Counted from the first letter of the stretch, positions 27,163-36,592 are shown. The stretch: 64,000 bases of DNA from JBBKWU01 sp037969035 (GCA_037969035.1 JBBKWU010000023.1:1-64000), one strand, 5' to 3'. The notes: generated from the sequence alone by a model not told the origin. Translations and numbers: made by a program.

Positions 27163-27178
27163 TTAACCGTTGGTTAAC
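27163..27178 (+). promoter_or_regulatory. CtrA-type binding box TTAA-N7-TTAAC
   Basis: TTAACCGTTGGTTAAC matches the full alphaproteobacterial CtrA consensus TTAA-N7-TTAAC and is palindromic (TTAACC-N3-GGTTAA), 154 bases upstream of the DUF465 start. The CckA kinase that feeds CtrA is encoded in this window. Binding is inferred. Confidence 0.5.
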
Positions 27179-27277
27179 GGCCATCAAAAATTCATAAAAT
27201 GTCCACTATTTTTTTACACTCAAATCACCCATACGAATTGAGGTATGAGGAATAACGCGAGACGTACATAAAAAAAA

Positions 27278-27297
27278 CAACCGCCAAAAGGCGGTTG
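27278..27297 (-). terminator. Intrinsic terminator downstream of the aldehyde dehydrogenase gene
   Basis: Perfect eight-base stem CAACCGCC / GGCGGTTG with loop of four, followed on the minus strand by seven T. It lies about 190 bases after the dehydrogenase stop codon. Confidence 0.85.
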
Positions 27298-27326
27298 GTA
27301 AGGTGTTGCGTGTGTGAGGAGGAACT

Positions 27327-27377
27327 ATGAATTCCTATAGTTTTAGTATACACGCAAACATCTTAATAGAACATTAA
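27327..27377 (+). CDS. Possible 16-residue peptide
   Basis: ATG at 27327 is preceded by GAGGAGGAACT, the strongest Shine-Dalgarno match in the gap. The frame reads MNSYSFSIHANILIEH and then TAA. No gene follows on the plus strand for thousands of bases, so it is not an obvious leader peptide. It may be chance. Confidence 0.25.
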   Translation: MNSYSFSIHANILIEH

Positions 27378-27486
27378 ATTCCGCAAGAAATAAACTTTCA
27401 AATAAAGATGATACGTACACTATATACTCAAAACGTATTCACAAAACAAGAATTATTTTCAAATCGTTGTTTTTAAAGGGATTTTT

Positions 27487-29043
27487 CTAAAGATCAAAAA
27501 CAACACCTTGTGCCAACGGCAATGCCGTTGAATAGTTGATCGTCTGCGTTTGGCGACGCATATAGACCTTCCAAGCATCTGAGCCGCTCTCACGCCCACC
27601 GCCTGTTTCCTTTTCACCACCGAACGCGCCACCAATCTCAGCGCCGCTTGGGCCAATATTCACATTCGCAATCCCGCAGTCACTACCGACCGCAGATAAA
27701 AACGTTTCTGATTCCCGAATATCCGTTGTAAAGATACAAGACGACAGGCCTTGCGGCACATCGTTTTGCAAAGCAATCGCTTCATCCAGTGTTTTATAGC
27801 TCATCACATAAAGGATCGGCGCAAACGTCTCTTCCTTCACGATATCTGATTGAGAGCTCATCTCAACAAGCGCTGGATAAGCGTACGCCCCCTTGCTAAG
27901 CTCACCGTCTTTAATGAGACCACCACCAACCAATATTTTACCGCCATCCACTTTGGCTTTTTGAAGTGCTTTTTGCATCATCTCCATGGCATCCGCATCA
28001 ATCAATGGTCCCACGAGGGTTTTACTATCCAGCGGGTTGCCCACACGGATGTTCTCATAGGCTTTCACAAGCGCAGGCATCAACTTCGCCTTCACACTAT
28101 CGTGCACGATCAAACGACGTAACGATGTACAACGCTGCCCTGCTGTGCCCACAGCACCAAACAAAATCGCACGTACAGCCATATCCAAATCCGCAGACGG
28201 CGCAACGATCATCGCGTTATTACCACCAAGCTCCAACAGCGAACGACCTAGACGTTTGGCAACACGTTCATTCACGGCACGCCCCATGCGGGTGCTGCCT
28301 GTTGCGCTAATTAATGGCACGCGTTTATCATCAACGATTTTCTCGCCAACATCTTGCTTGCCAATCAACACTTGAAGCAAATGATCAGGCGCGGCATGAC
28401 CTGCTGCCTTAAAACGTGAAACAGCGCGGTTAAACACAATCTCACAAGCAAGCGCGGTCAATGGTGTTTTTTCTGACGGCTTCCAGATCACTGGGTCGCC
28501 ACACACAAGCGCAAGCGCCGTATTCCATGCCCATACAGCAACAGGAAAATTAAAGGCCGTAATAACGCCCACAGGGCCAATTGGCTGCCATGTTTCGCGC
28601 ATATGGTGCCCTGGGCGTTCCGACGCAATCGTCAAGCCATATAACTGACGCGAAAGACCAACAGCAAAATCACAGATATCGATCATCTCCTGCACTTCAC
28701 CAAGACCTTCGGATAATATCTTGCCATTTTCCAGCGTAACCAAACGTCCGAGATCATCTTTTGCCGCGCGCAACTCTTCACCAAGAAGGCGTACAAGTTC
28801 GCCGCGCATAGGCGCAGGCATTGCGCGCCATGCTGTAAAGGCTTTAACACTGTTTTGGATAACAGGCTCAACATCAGCAACTTTATTCATTTGAACAGAA
28901 CCGAGAATCGCACCGTCAATCGGTGAAATAACTTTTAAATTACCCTTTGTCACCCGATCACCGATCAAGCCAAAAGCGTTCAAAACCGAATTTGCACCCG
29001 TGTTCATATTTGTATCCTCATATTTGATTGCCGGTTCGCCCAT
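27487..29043 (-). CDS. Aldehyde dehydrogenase, ALDH7 (alpha-aminoadipic semialdehyde) type
   Basis: A 518-residue NAD-dependent dehydrogenase. Catalytic pair E271 (LLELGGNNA) and C305 (GTAGQRCTSLRR). The C-terminal segment GPSGAEIGGAFGGEKETGGG followed by RESGSDAWKVYMRRQT is diagnostic of the ALDH7/antiquitin branch, which oxidises aminoadipic semialdehyde in lysine breakdown (AmaB). No other lysine-catabolism gene is adjacent, so the substrate is inferred from family alone. A GGGAG ribosome site supports the long start. Confidence 0.9.
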   Translation of the reverse strand: MGEPAIKYEDTNMNTGANSVLNAFGLIGDRVTKGNLKVISPIDGAILGSVQMNKVADVEPVIQNSVKAFTAWRAMPAPMRGELVRLLGEELRAAKDDLGRLVTLENGKILSEGLGEVQEMIDICDFAVGLSRQLYGLTIASERPGHHMRETWQPIGPVGVITAFNFPVAVWAWNTALALVCGDPVIWKPSEKTPLTALACEIVFNRAVSRFKAAGHAAPDHLLQVLIGKQDVGEKIVDDKRVPLISATGSTRMGRAVNERVAKRLGRSLLELGGNNAMIVAPSADLDMAVRAILFGAVGTAGQRCTSLRRLIVHDSVKAKLMPALVKAYENIRVGNPLDSKTLVGPLIDADAMEMMQKALQKAKVDGGKILVGGGLIKDGELSKGAYAYPALVEMSSQSDIVKEETFAPILYVMSYKTLDEAIALQNDVPQGLSSCIFTTDIRESETFLSAVGSDCGIANVNIGPSGAEIGGAFGGEKETGGGRESGSDAWKVYMRRQTQTINYSTALPLAQGVVFDL

Positions 29044-29090
29044 AATAATCTCCCTGTTTTGCGATGTTAACTTTATGCGTACAGGTTAGA

Positions 29091-30749
29091 TTAGTTTTTC
29101 TGTTTCTTCAATCGGCTGGATCGTAATTGTCCTTTTTCTTCCAAAATAGTATAGGCAATCGCGACCAGATGCGTATTGATGCGGCGATAGTCACGGATAA
29201 TATCCATGTGAAGCGAGCTTGTCGCAATGGTTTCCGGTACCGCATTATGAAGGCGTTTAAAATGATTTGTTGCCGCTTCTTGCTCAGCAAGGCGCAGATA
29301 TTCTTTGTCTTCGATCATTTGCCGCGCAAGATGCACATCTTCGGACATAAATACATTCTGTGAAAGCCTGATCGAGGTCAAAACCAGACGGTGAATATTC
29401 TCAATTTCTTTCATGCCCGCGCTAGAGAAGCTTTTCTGTCCACGAATTTTCTTCTCGGCCAGTGCCATAAGCCCCTTATCAATCACATCGCCCGCATGCT
29501 CAAGATTCATGGAGAAGCTCAATATCTGCATATAGCGATGCGTTTCCGTTGCATCCAAAGATTCCTGCGTTATCCGCGCCATATAATGTTTAATCGCCTT
29601 GTAAAGCGTATCAATCGTATCGTCTTCTTCGCGAATACTATAGACAAGGTCGAGGTTATCATCGCGCAGCGTGATAATCGTATTCTCCATCATGTCCTCA
29701 AGCAAATCCGCCATACGGAGTGTCTCACGTGCCGCTTCAGAAAGCGCGATCACTGGTGTATCAAGTGAACTTTCTTCTAGATATTTAGGGCGAGATTTAT
29801 CGGTTAAATCTTCCTTATAGGGCAATAGCAACTCACACAATTTTGCAATAACGCCTGTGAACGGCAAGAATAACAACGCCAGCCCCACGTTAAACGCCGT
29901 GTGAAAATTCACAATCATCCGCGCAGGATCATCATTGATATCAGCAACCCACTCCATCAAAAGCGGCAGGAATAAAAATGCGATCACAACGCCCACCGAA
30001 CGAATAATCAAATTCCCGACAGGCACGCGCGCAGCAATCGCACTATCACGAAGGGTTGAGACAATCGGCGCAATTGTACCGCCGATATTTGCGCCTAGAA
30101 CCATGGCAAATCCAGCCTCAATAGGAATAACGCCGCTCGATACAAACGTCATCAAAAGCAAAATAATCGCGAGCGAAGAATGCGCAATCCATGTCAGCAA
30201 CGCAATCAGCAAGATCGGCATAATCACATCACGATCAAGTGCGTTCAATATCATCGGCAAAAGTTCAGAATTTTTGAGCGGTTCTGCGGCTTCTCTAATA
30301 ACGCTAAGCGCCAAAAGCATTAAACCCAAATGCAAGATCATCTTTCCGATATGACCAAGACGCCCTGCTTTTGGATATTTGTTATGAATGATAAACCCGA
30401 CAATCAACATCACAGGAACAAGCCACGACAGATCAAATGTCAAAACCTGCGCGACCAAAGTCGTGCCAACATCAGCACCGAGCATCACAGCGAGTCCTGC
30501 TGTCACCGTCATAATTCCCTTGCCGCAGAATGCCGCGATAATCAGCGCGGTTGCAGTCGAGCTTTGCACGAGTGCCGTAACACCGATACCTGACAAAAAG
30601 GAGAGAATACGGTTATGCGTGCCCGCCGAAATAATTTTGCGCAGATCCGCACCAAACGCGCGGGTCACACCATTGCGCACGCCACGTAACCCCCATAACA
30701 GAAGGCATACACCACCAATAATGTTGAGCAACACAATCGTCGGACTCAT
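29091..30749 (-). CDS. Na/Pi cotransporter family protein with PhoU-like C-domain
   Basis: A 552-residue membrane protein. The N-terminal part has the duplicated QSSTATAL-type repeat of the PF02690 Na/Pi family (GVTALVQSSTATALIIAAF, MVLGANIGGTIAPIVSTLRD). After about residue 330 it becomes soluble and helical with a PhoU-like pattern (NLEHAGDVIDKGLMALAEKK). It probably imports phosphate with sodium across the inner membrane. It stands upstream of the ALDH7 gene with a 47-base gap. Confidence 0.9.
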   Translation of the reverse strand: MSPTIVLLNIIGGVCLLLWGLRGVRNGVTRAFGADLRKIISAGTHNRILSFLSGIGVTALVQSSTATALIIAAFCGKGIMTVTAGLAVMLGADVGTTLVAQVLTFDLSWLVPVMLIVGFIIHNKYPKAGRLGHIGKMILHLGLMLLALSVIREAAEPLKNSELLPMILNALDRDVIMPILLIALLTWIAHSSLAIILLLMTFVSSGVIPIEAGFAMVLGANIGGTIAPIVSTLRDSAIAARVPVGNLIIRSVGVVIAFLFLPLLMEWVADINDDPARMIVNFHTAFNVGLALLFLPFTGVIAKLCELLLPYKEDLTDKSRPKYLEESSLDTPVIALSEAARETLRMADLLEDMMENTIITLRDDNLDLVYSIREEDDTIDTLYKAIKHYMARITQESLDATETHRYMQILSFSMNLEHAGDVIDKGLMALAEKKIRGQKSFSSAGMKEIENIHRLVLTSIRLSQNVFMSEDVHLARQMIEDKEYLRLAEQEAATNHFKRLHNAVPETIATSSLHMDIIRDYRRINTHLVAIAYTILEEKGQLRSSRLKKQKN

Positions 30750-30895
30750 GGAATTCCTTTAAATAATAATTTGCGCGCATAGTGCATCGCAAGAAAACGT
30801 AAATATATCAGATAGATATTATATAGTGATTGCAAGATATCGACAAGAGGGCTTGTAAAAGCCACACTTTAAACCGTTAAATTATCAACCGCTTT

Positions 30896-31447
30896 TTAGA
30901 ATCCTGAACCGGGCTGTGCCAGATATTCTTCTTCCTCGGGGGTGCTATCGCGGCCAAGGATGCTGTTTCTATGTGGGAAGCGGTTAAACTTCTCGATCAC
31001 TTCCATATGGCGCAACGCATAATCATACCCCAACGGGTCTTCTTTTTTCATTTTTTCAAACAGCTCAACCGATTTTTTCTGGTCGTTCATATTTTCGCTA
31101 TGCTCAAACGGCAAGTAAACAAAGCGGCGTTCTTGTGGCTTTATAACCTGATCAAAGCCGCTAGACAGCGCATGTTTTGCCACCAACAAAGCCTTTAGAT
31201 CGGTTGCAAACATATCGGGCGTGCCACGAAACATATTGCGAGGAAATTGATCAAGCACAACACAAAGCGCGAGACACCCTTCGGCGCTATCCTTCCAACC
31301 GTCGCACAGACCATCGCGCGCAAGATCATAAACTGAACGAAAACGATCTTTAATCTGCTCATCAAATTGTTCGTTTTTTTGGAACCATTGTTGCGGTTGT
31401 GTCTCTTTGAACCAGAAATGGAGAACTTCTCGCTTACTGTCTCTCAT
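30896..31447 (-). CDS. DUF924 family protein
   Basis: A 183-residue helical protein. REVLHFWFKETQPQQWFQKN, CVVLDQFPRNMFRGTPDMFA and RFVYLPFEHSENMNDQ are the conserved blocks of DUF924 (TPR-like fold). Biochemical role unknown. Its ATG shares a base with the stop of the upstream membrane-protein gene (TAATG), indicating coupling. Confidence 0.92.
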   Translation of the reverse strand: MRDSKREVLHFWFKETQPQQWFQKNEQFDEQIKDRFRSVYDLARDGLCDGWKDSAEGCLALCVVLDQFPRNMFRGTPDMFATDLKALLVAKHALSSGFDQVIKPQERRFVYLPFEHSENMNDQKKSVELFEKMKKEDPLGYDYALRHMEVIEKFNRFPHRNSILGRDSTPEEEEYLAQPGSGF

Positions 31448-31770
31448 TACTTGCCCTTCTTTTTAGCTTTTTTCTTATTTTTCTTTTCGCCCTTCAATAT
31501 CGCGAAGAACTCCTGACTAGTTTTTTCCGCAATGTAGGACAAAATAACAGCAGGTAAGAACGGCAACAAGATCATCCACAAGGTGCGCGGTTCTGTCAGC
31601 GCCGTAAAAATTTGCCCATCGATGTTCTGTAAGTAAAATATCAGAAATATCCCAAAACCAATCACCGCAAAAAACAGCGCGAAGAAGCGAAACACCCGTG
31701 CTTTCAACAGCAGGTTGCGCGCTTCCTCAAGGATTTGATCATTTAGATTTGAAATAACGGCCTCCGACAT
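31447..31770 (-). CDS. Small two-helix membrane protein with Lys-rich tail
   Basis: A 107-residue protein with two hydrophobic segments (about 28-47, FFALFFAVIGFGIFLIFYLQ, and 66-83) and a basic C-terminus (GEKKNKKKAKKKGK). It sits between cytochrome c1 (petC) and the DUF924 gene, 12 bases after petC, so it is probably co-transcribed with the bc1 operon. No family recognised. It could be an accessory or merely linked membrane protein. Confidence 0.8.
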   Translation of the reverse strand: MSEAVISNLNDQILEEARNLLLKARVFRFFALFFAVIGFGIFLIFYLQNIDGQIFTALTEPRTLWMILLPFLPAVILSYIAEKTSQEFFAILKGEKKNKKKAKKKGK

Positions 31771-31782
31771 AGCGGCGCACGT

Positions 31783-32550
31783 TTAATGAACGTCCGCCCA
31801 GATTTTCTTTTTCACAGCATACATGATACCTGCGAAAACAAGAAGGAAAAGGAATACTTTGATACCTGTTCTCTTCCGTGCCTCAAGCTTTGGCTCTGAT
31901 GCCCACATCAAAAACTGCGCCACGTCCAAACCGTATTGTGCCACTGTCTCAGCCGTTCCACCAGGGTATGAGACTTGTCCGTCCATCAAAGGCGGTGCCA
32001 TTGAGATCACGTGACCTGGGAAATATTTATTCCAGTATTTTCCCTCGGGAACTTCGGTGCCATGTTCTGGGTCAACATAACCAGAGACCAATCCTGCGAT
32101 ATAGTCAGGGCCATTATGACGGGCTTTGGCAATCAATGAGAAGTCTGGAGGATACGCACCATTCGCGTAAGTCGCAGCTTGCTTGTTTGCAAACGGCGCA
32201 ACGAAATGGTCGCTCGGCTTACCAGGGCGTTCAAACATATCGCCTTCGTCATTCGGGCCATCTGTTACCATGTATTCCGCTGCAATCGCCTTGATCTGGC
32301 TATCATCGTAACCAAGCGCGGACAAATTACGGAAGTAAACGCGGTTCATACTATGGCAGGCCGCACAAACTTCGCGGTAAACTTTAAAGCCGCGCTGCAA
32401 CGCTGCACGATCATACGTGCCAAAGACACCCTCAAATGACCATTCATGTTCAGGTGCATGCTCAACATCGCCCGCAGCAACAGCCAATGACGGTACAACA
32501 AGAACCAAACTGGCAACGACAAAAAGTGTGTTTAGAAAGGATATACGCAT
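31783..32550 (-). CDS. petC: Cytochrome c1 of the bc1 complex
   Basis: A 255-residue c-type cytochrome. A Sec signal peptide (residues 1-26) precedes the haem site C62-A-A-C65-H66 (YREVCAACHSMNRV). The distal Met ligand is likely in HVISMAPPLMDG. A C-terminal helix (VFLFLLVFAGIMYAV) anchors it. It accepts electrons from the Rieske centre and passes them to cytochrome c. It is third gene of petABC and overlaps petB by one base. Confidence 0.95.
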   Translation of the reverse strand: MRISFLNTLFVVASLVLVVPSLAVAAGDVEHAPEHEWSFEGVFGTYDRAALQRGFKVYREVCAACHSMNRVYFRNLSALGYDDSQIKAIAAEYMVTDGPNDEGDMFERPGKPSDHFVAPFANKQAATYANGAYPPDFSLIAKARHNGPDYIAGLVSGYVDPEHGTEVPEGKYWNKYFPGHVISMAPPLMDGQVSYPGGTAETVAQYGLDVAQFLMWASEPKLEARKRTGIKVFLFLLVFAGIMYAVKKKIWADVH

Positions 32551-34013
32551 TACTCTGCCGCTCCTGATGCTAGCTGTTGATCTTTTTTGCTTTCTTTCAG
32601 CACCGCTTCGTTAATGCTCGCTGGCACAGCCAATGCTTTTTCATTCTTAGAAAGCCAAGGCAAGATAACAACGAAATACGCGAAATAATAAGCCGTACAT
32701 GCTTTACCAAGCAAAACCCAGATACCTTCTGGTAATTGCGCCCCGACATAGCCCAAGACAGTAAACGAAACCACCAAAAGCAAGAAGAAGAAGCGATAAA
32801 GCGGACGGTAACGCGCACTTTTCACCGGATGCGTATCAAGCCACGGCAAGAAGAACAACACGATCACCGCACCAAACATTCCGATAACACCGCCCAGTTT
32901 TGCTGGAATAATGATCACGCTTGTAATCAGCGGAATCATACCGGACAGAAAAGCACCCGCGACAAACACAACGACACCGGCAACAATAAATATCGGACTT
33001 TGCGGCACTTTCGGTAGCTTTCCGCCCAAAAAGCAATTTCCAAAACATAAGAAGAACGGCAAGAACATAATGCCGAAACCACCGAGCATCATCAAATTCA
33101 TATCAAAATCAACCGCACGCAAAATCGCGTAGAACGGCAAGAAGTACCATTCAGGAACAATGTGCGAAGGCGTCACAAGCGGATCAAACTCAATGTAATG
33201 ATCGGGGTGCGACAACATATTCGGCGCAAAGAACGTAATAGCAACATATATAAGCAAGAAGATCAAAAGCCCGAATGTGTCTTTCGATGTGTAATAAGGG
33301 TGGAACGGTAATGTATCTTGCTTGCCCTTTGGATCAACGCCTGTTGGGTTGTTTGAGCCTGTTACGTGTAACGCCCATACATGCAGGAACACCACGCCAA
33401 CAATCACAAACGGCAACAAATAATGCAGCGAGAAGAAACGGTTCAGCGTTGGGTTATCAACCGCAAACCCGCCCCATAAAAGAGACACAATACTGTCGCC
33501 AACAAACGGAATAGCCGAGAACAAGTTCGTAATAACTGTTGCTGCCCAGCCGCCCATTTGGCTCCACGGCAATGTGTAGCCCATAAAGGCCGTCGCCATC
33601 ATCAACAAGAAGATCACCACACCGAGAATCCAAAGAAGCTCACGTGGTTTTTTATAAGAGCCATAATACATACCGCGGAAAATATGAATATAAACCGCAA
33701 TAAAGAACATCGACGCGCCGTTCATATGAAGATAGCGCAAGAGCCACCCCCAGTTCACATCACGGGTCAAACGCTCGACACTGTCAAACGCCATATCGGC
33801 GTGCGGTGTGTAATGCATCGCCAAAACAATGCCTGTAACAATCATCGTTATAAGCATCACCATGGCAATCGCGCCAAAATTCCAAAAATAGTTGAAGTTC
33901 TTTGGTGTTGGGAATACGCCGTATTCCGCCTTCATCATTGTGAACACCGGCAAACGTTCATCGATCCAGCCTATGACAGGATTTTTGAACTCTTCACGTT
34001 TTCCGCTCGCCAT
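32550..34013 (-). CDS. petB: Cytochrome b of the bc1 complex
   Basis: A 487-residue cytochrome b, longer than the usual roughly 400-430 because of an extra hydrophobic C-terminal stretch. Conserved features include the first-helix haem region, LPWSQMGGWAATVITNLFSA, and the quinol-oxidation motif PEWYFLPFYAILRA. Multiple transmembrane helices are visible. It oxidises ubiquinol and reduces ubiquinone at the other side of the inner membrane. It lies between petA and petC with tight junctions. Confidence 0.95.
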   Translation of the reverse strand: MASGKREEFKNPVIGWIDERLPVFTMMKAEYGVFPTPKNFNYFWNFGAIAMVMLITMIVTGIVLAMHYTPHADMAFDSVERLTRDVNWGWLLRYLHMNGASMFFIAVYIHIFRGMYYGSYKKPRELLWILGVVIFLLMMATAFMGYTLPWSQMGGWAATVITNLFSAIPFVGDSIVSLLWGGFAVDNPTLNRFFSLHYLLPFVIVGVVFLHVWALHVTGSNNPTGVDPKGKQDTLPFHPYYTSKDTFGLLIFLLIYVAITFFAPNMLSHPDHYIEFDPLVTPSHIVPEWYFLPFYAILRAVDFDMNLMMLGGFGIMFLPFFLCFGNCFLGGKLPKVPQSPIFIVAGVVVFVAGAFLSGMIPLITSVIIIPAKLGGVIGMFGAVIVLFFLPWLDTHPVKSARYRPLYRFFFLLLVVSFTVLGYVGAQLPEGIWVLLGKACTAYYFAYFVVILPWLSKNEKALAVPASINEAVLKESKKDQQLASGAAE

Positions 34014-34042
34014 CTAATTTACTCCTGAGTTATTTTTAGAAC

Positions 34043-34585
34043 CTAACCGATTACCACAGTTGTGTCGGTTGTGAATTTATATGCGGGTATCCCGAGATTT
34101 TTCGGCGCAGGCCCCTTACGAACGCGACCTGATGTATCATAGTGCGAACCATGGCAAGGACAGAACCATCCGCCGTAATCACCTTTTGTATCCGATGGCT
34201 TCTGCCCCAAAGGAATACAGCCAAGATGCGTACAAACGCCGACCATAATCAACCATTCAGGGTTAATCACACGATCTTCATCTGGCTGGCTATCACGCAA
34301 AGATGATAGATCAACCGAGCGCGCTGTTTTAATTTGCTCTTCTGTGCGGTGACGGATAAAGACAGGTTTTCCCTGCCACATCACTGTAATAGCTTGACCA
34401 ATTGCGATCGGGCCAAGGTCAACTTCAACAGTTGCCAACGCCAGCGTATCCGCCGCAGGGTTGAGGGAATCAATAAACGGCCATGCAAAGACCCCTGTTC
34501 CGACAGCGCCCATTGCGCCTGCTGTTAAATAAAGAAAATCGCGGCGTCCCGCATTATTGTTTGCTTTTGAAGTTACTGCAGCCAT
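34043..34585 (-). CDS. petA: Rieske iron-sulfur subunit of the bc1 complex
   Basis: A 180-residue protein. The N-terminus carries a twin-arginine signal-anchor (GRRDFLYLTAGAMGAVGTG). The 2Fe-2S ligands are C118, H120, C142 and H145 in the two boxes CTHLGC and CPCHGSH, with C123 and C144 placed for the stabilising disulfide. It transfers electrons from ubiquinol to cytochrome c1. It is first gene of the minus-strand petABC operon; the promoter must lie in the 183-base gap before trmL. Confidence 0.96.
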   Translation of the reverse strand: MAAVTSKANNNAGRRDFLYLTAGAMGAVGTGVFAWPFIDSLNPAADTLALATVEVDLGPIAIGQAITVMWQGKPVFIRHRTEEQIKTARSVDLSSLRDSQPDEDRVINPEWLIMVGVCTHLGCIPLGQKPSDTKGDYGGWFCPCHGSHYDTSGRVRKGPAPKNLGIPAYKFTTDTTVVIG

Positions 34586-34768
34586 CTAATAAAATCCTGA
34601 TACTCAGAAGAATTAATATATAAGAACTATGAAATTAAACTTTTCAATAGCCTGTGTATCCATTTTTTATAAAAGATTCAAGAGAAGAGTACAGATCACA
34701 GCACCATAAAAAATGGCTTTTACACCGCTTTTTTTTGTTTTAAGTGTGTTTATCGTTATAACAGAGAC

Positions 34769-35239
34769 ATGAAAATGCCCGAAAAAAACCTACATCTCGC
34801 CCTTTACCAACCCGACATCCCACAAAATGTCGGCGCGGCAATCCGTTTATGTGCCTGCCTTGGCTTGAGCTTGGATATAATAGAGCCCTGTGGTTTTCCG
34901 TGGAATGATCGCAAAATCCGTCAAAGCGCTATGGATTATATTGATCTGCTCACCATCAACCGTTTTTCATCGTGGAAAAATTTTGAAGCCGAGCATAAAA
35001 ACAAACAACGCATTATATTAATGACAACCAAGGCCGCCATGCCTTATACAGAATTCGAATTCAATGCGGGCGATATCTTATTGGCAGGGCAAGAAAGTTC
35101 GGGCGTTCCCGAACATGTTCACGATAATGTCGATGCCCGTATATATGTACCGATGATGCCGAATGCGCGCTCATTAAATGTTATAAATGCCAGTGCCATG
35201 ATTTTAGGCGAAGCACAAAGACAGGTTGCTATTAAATGA
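34769..35239 (+). CDS. trmL: tRNA (cytidine(34)-2'-O)-methyltransferase
   Basis: A 156-residue SPOUT methyltransferase that modifies the wobble base of tRNA(Leu). The start LHLALYQPDIPQNVGAAIRL, then GFPWNDRKIRQSAMDY, LAGQESSGVPEHVHDNVDAR and IYVPMMPNARSLNVINASAM are the trefoil-knot motifs. The length is normal. Its stop overlaps the hemF start (ATGA), so the two form a unit divergent from petABC. Confidence 0.93.
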   Translation: MKMPEKNLHLALYQPDIPQNVGAAIRLCACLGLSLDIIEPCGFPWNDRKIRQSAMDYIDLLTINRFSSWKNFEAEHKNKQRIILMTTKAAMPYTEFEFNAGDILLAGQESSGVPEHVHDNVDARIYVPMMPNARSLNVINASAMILGEAQRQVAIK

Positions 35240-36138
35240 CGGACGCAGAAAAACAAACATCCGAACTTTGGGACGATCGCAAAGCCCAAGCAGCCGATTG
35301 GTTTAAATCCCTGCGCGATCAAATTTGCACAGAATTTGAAACCATCGAAACAGAACTGACGAGCGGCAAACATATAAAAGAGTCTGCTGGTAAATTTGCT
35401 CGCACCCCATGGGATCGCGAAGACTACGAAGCCAATAACAGCGGCAGTACCTTAAAAGGTGGCGGTGAAGTCTCTGTGATGCGCGGGCGCGTGTTTGAAA
35501 AAGTCGGTGTGAATATCTCGACCGTACACGGCACGTTCTCCGAAGAGTTTCGCGCCAAAATCCCCGGTGCTGAAAAAGACGGCTTGTTCTGGGCGGCGGG
35601 AATTTCACTTGTCGCGCATATGCAATCGCCGCTTGTGCCTGCAGTGCATATGAACACGCGCATGATCGTAACCTCCAAAGGGTGGTTTGGCGGCGGTGCT
35701 GACTTAACGCCAATGATTGAAAACCCAAGCGACACCGAAGATTTCCACCGCGCCTTTCAAACATGCTGTGATAAATATGACCCTGCTTACTATCCGCGCT
35801 TCAAAGATTGGTGTGATGAGTATTTTTATCTACCGCACCGCAATGAACACCGTGGCGTTGGTGGTATTTTCTATGACTACCTCGAAGATGATTGGGATAA
35901 TAATTTTGCCTTCACCAAGGACGTTGGCAGTACATTAGTCACAGCCTATCCCACGATTATCCGCAAACATATCAACAAAGACTGGACACCGGCACAGCGC
36001 GAGCAGCAGCTTATCAAACGCGGACGGTATGTTGAGTTTAACCTGCTCTATGATCGTGGCACGCAGTTCGGTTTAAAAACAGGCGGCAACACGGACGCCA
36101 TCTTAATGTCCATGCCGCCCGTCGTTAAATGGCCGTAA
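35236..36138 (+). CDS. hemF: Oxygen-dependent coproporphyrinogen III oxidase
   Basis: A 300-residue enzyme of haem synthesis that decarboxylates coproporphyrinogen III using oxygen. The family blocks PWDREDYEANNSGSTLKGGG, GTFSEEFRAKIPGAE, VPAVHMNTRM, WFGGGADLTPM and GRYVEFNLLYDRGTQFGLKT are all visible. The oxygen requirement fits an aerobic lifestyle together with the bc1 complex next door. It overlaps trmL by four bases and converges with a small unknown gene. Confidence 0.95.
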   Translation: MTDAEKQTSELWDDRKAQAADWFKSLRDQICTEFETIETELTSGKHIKESAGKFARTPWDREDYEANNSGSTLKGGGEVSVMRGRVFEKVGVNISTVHGTFSEEFRAKIPGAEKDGLFWAAGISLVAHMQSPLVPAVHMNTRMIVTSKGWFGGGADLTPMIENPSDTEDFHRAFQTCCDKYDPAYYPRFKDWCDEYFYLPHRNEHRGVGGIFYDYLEDDWDNNFAFTKDVGSTLVTAYPTIIRKHINKDWTPAQREQQLIKRGRYVEFNLLYDRGTQFGLKTGGNTDAILMSMPPVVKWP

Positions 36139-36148
36139 GCTCTAAACT

Positions 36149-36532
36149 CTAAACCTTCGGCACCATCACATAAAAACCGCAATGCTCTGGCTGTTTAGCT
36201 GTCGCCAGATGATCTTCGGACAAGATTTGGACTTTAGCGATACGGAACTCTTCGCCGCGCGCTTCCAAGAGATCAATAATTGATTCCTCGTTAAAGCAAT
36301 GCCGCATGCAGTGCGCACGCGCTAAATCACGGGCGAGCGGTATACTGCCATCCTCTATCCCAACTACGCGGTAATAGTCAGGCAAATTCTCGGTGCTAAT
36401 TTCGCCTGTCTCACGACTCACATGACTAAACGCGTATTTAATTTCGGGCTCGTTTCTAAGCATCGGAAGTGCCGCCTGCTCTTCGTCTGTCGTTTCTGTA
36501 TTCTCTGTATTCAACGCAATGGCTATACTCAT
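36149..36532 (-). CDS. Unknown 127-residue protein downstream of a putative attenuator
   Basis: A soluble protein of mixed alpha/beta character (IKYAFSHVSRETGEISTENL, YYRVVGIEDGSIPLARDLAR), with Cys residues in AHCMRHCF and EHCGFYVM. No family is recognised. AAGGA lies 14 bases before the ATG. About 60 bases upstream of the ATG is a strong hairpin-T-run, itself preceded by an aromatic-rich short frame (36642-36719). The gene may therefore be controlled by attenuation. It is convergent with hemF. Confidence 0.7.
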   Translation of the reverse strand: MSIAIALNTENTETTDEEQAALPMLRNEPEIKYAFSHVSRETGEISTENLPDYYRVVGIEDGSIPLARDLARAHCMRHCFNEESIIDLLEARGEEFRIAKVQILSEDHLATAKQPEHCGFYVMVPKV

Positions 36533-36592
36533 CTTCTTACTCGTCCTTTTCTTTCTTAATCACACCCGTATTCAGCAGCCCAGACAAAACAA

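Larger units (their letters stand above)
27010..27486. other. AT-rich regulatory gap between the DUF465 and aldehyde dehydrogenase genes
   Basis: This 477-base gap has no long gene. It holds a CtrA-type box (27163-27178), two minus-strand terminator-like hairpins (27081-27102 and 27278-27297) and a 16-codon plus-strand frame with a strong ribosome site (27327-27377). TATGAAT/ATTCATA and TGGACAT/ATGTCCA complementary pairs lie around the CtrA box (about 27124-27206) in an interleaved order. A small RNA ending at the first hairpin is possible but not shown. Confidence 0.5.
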
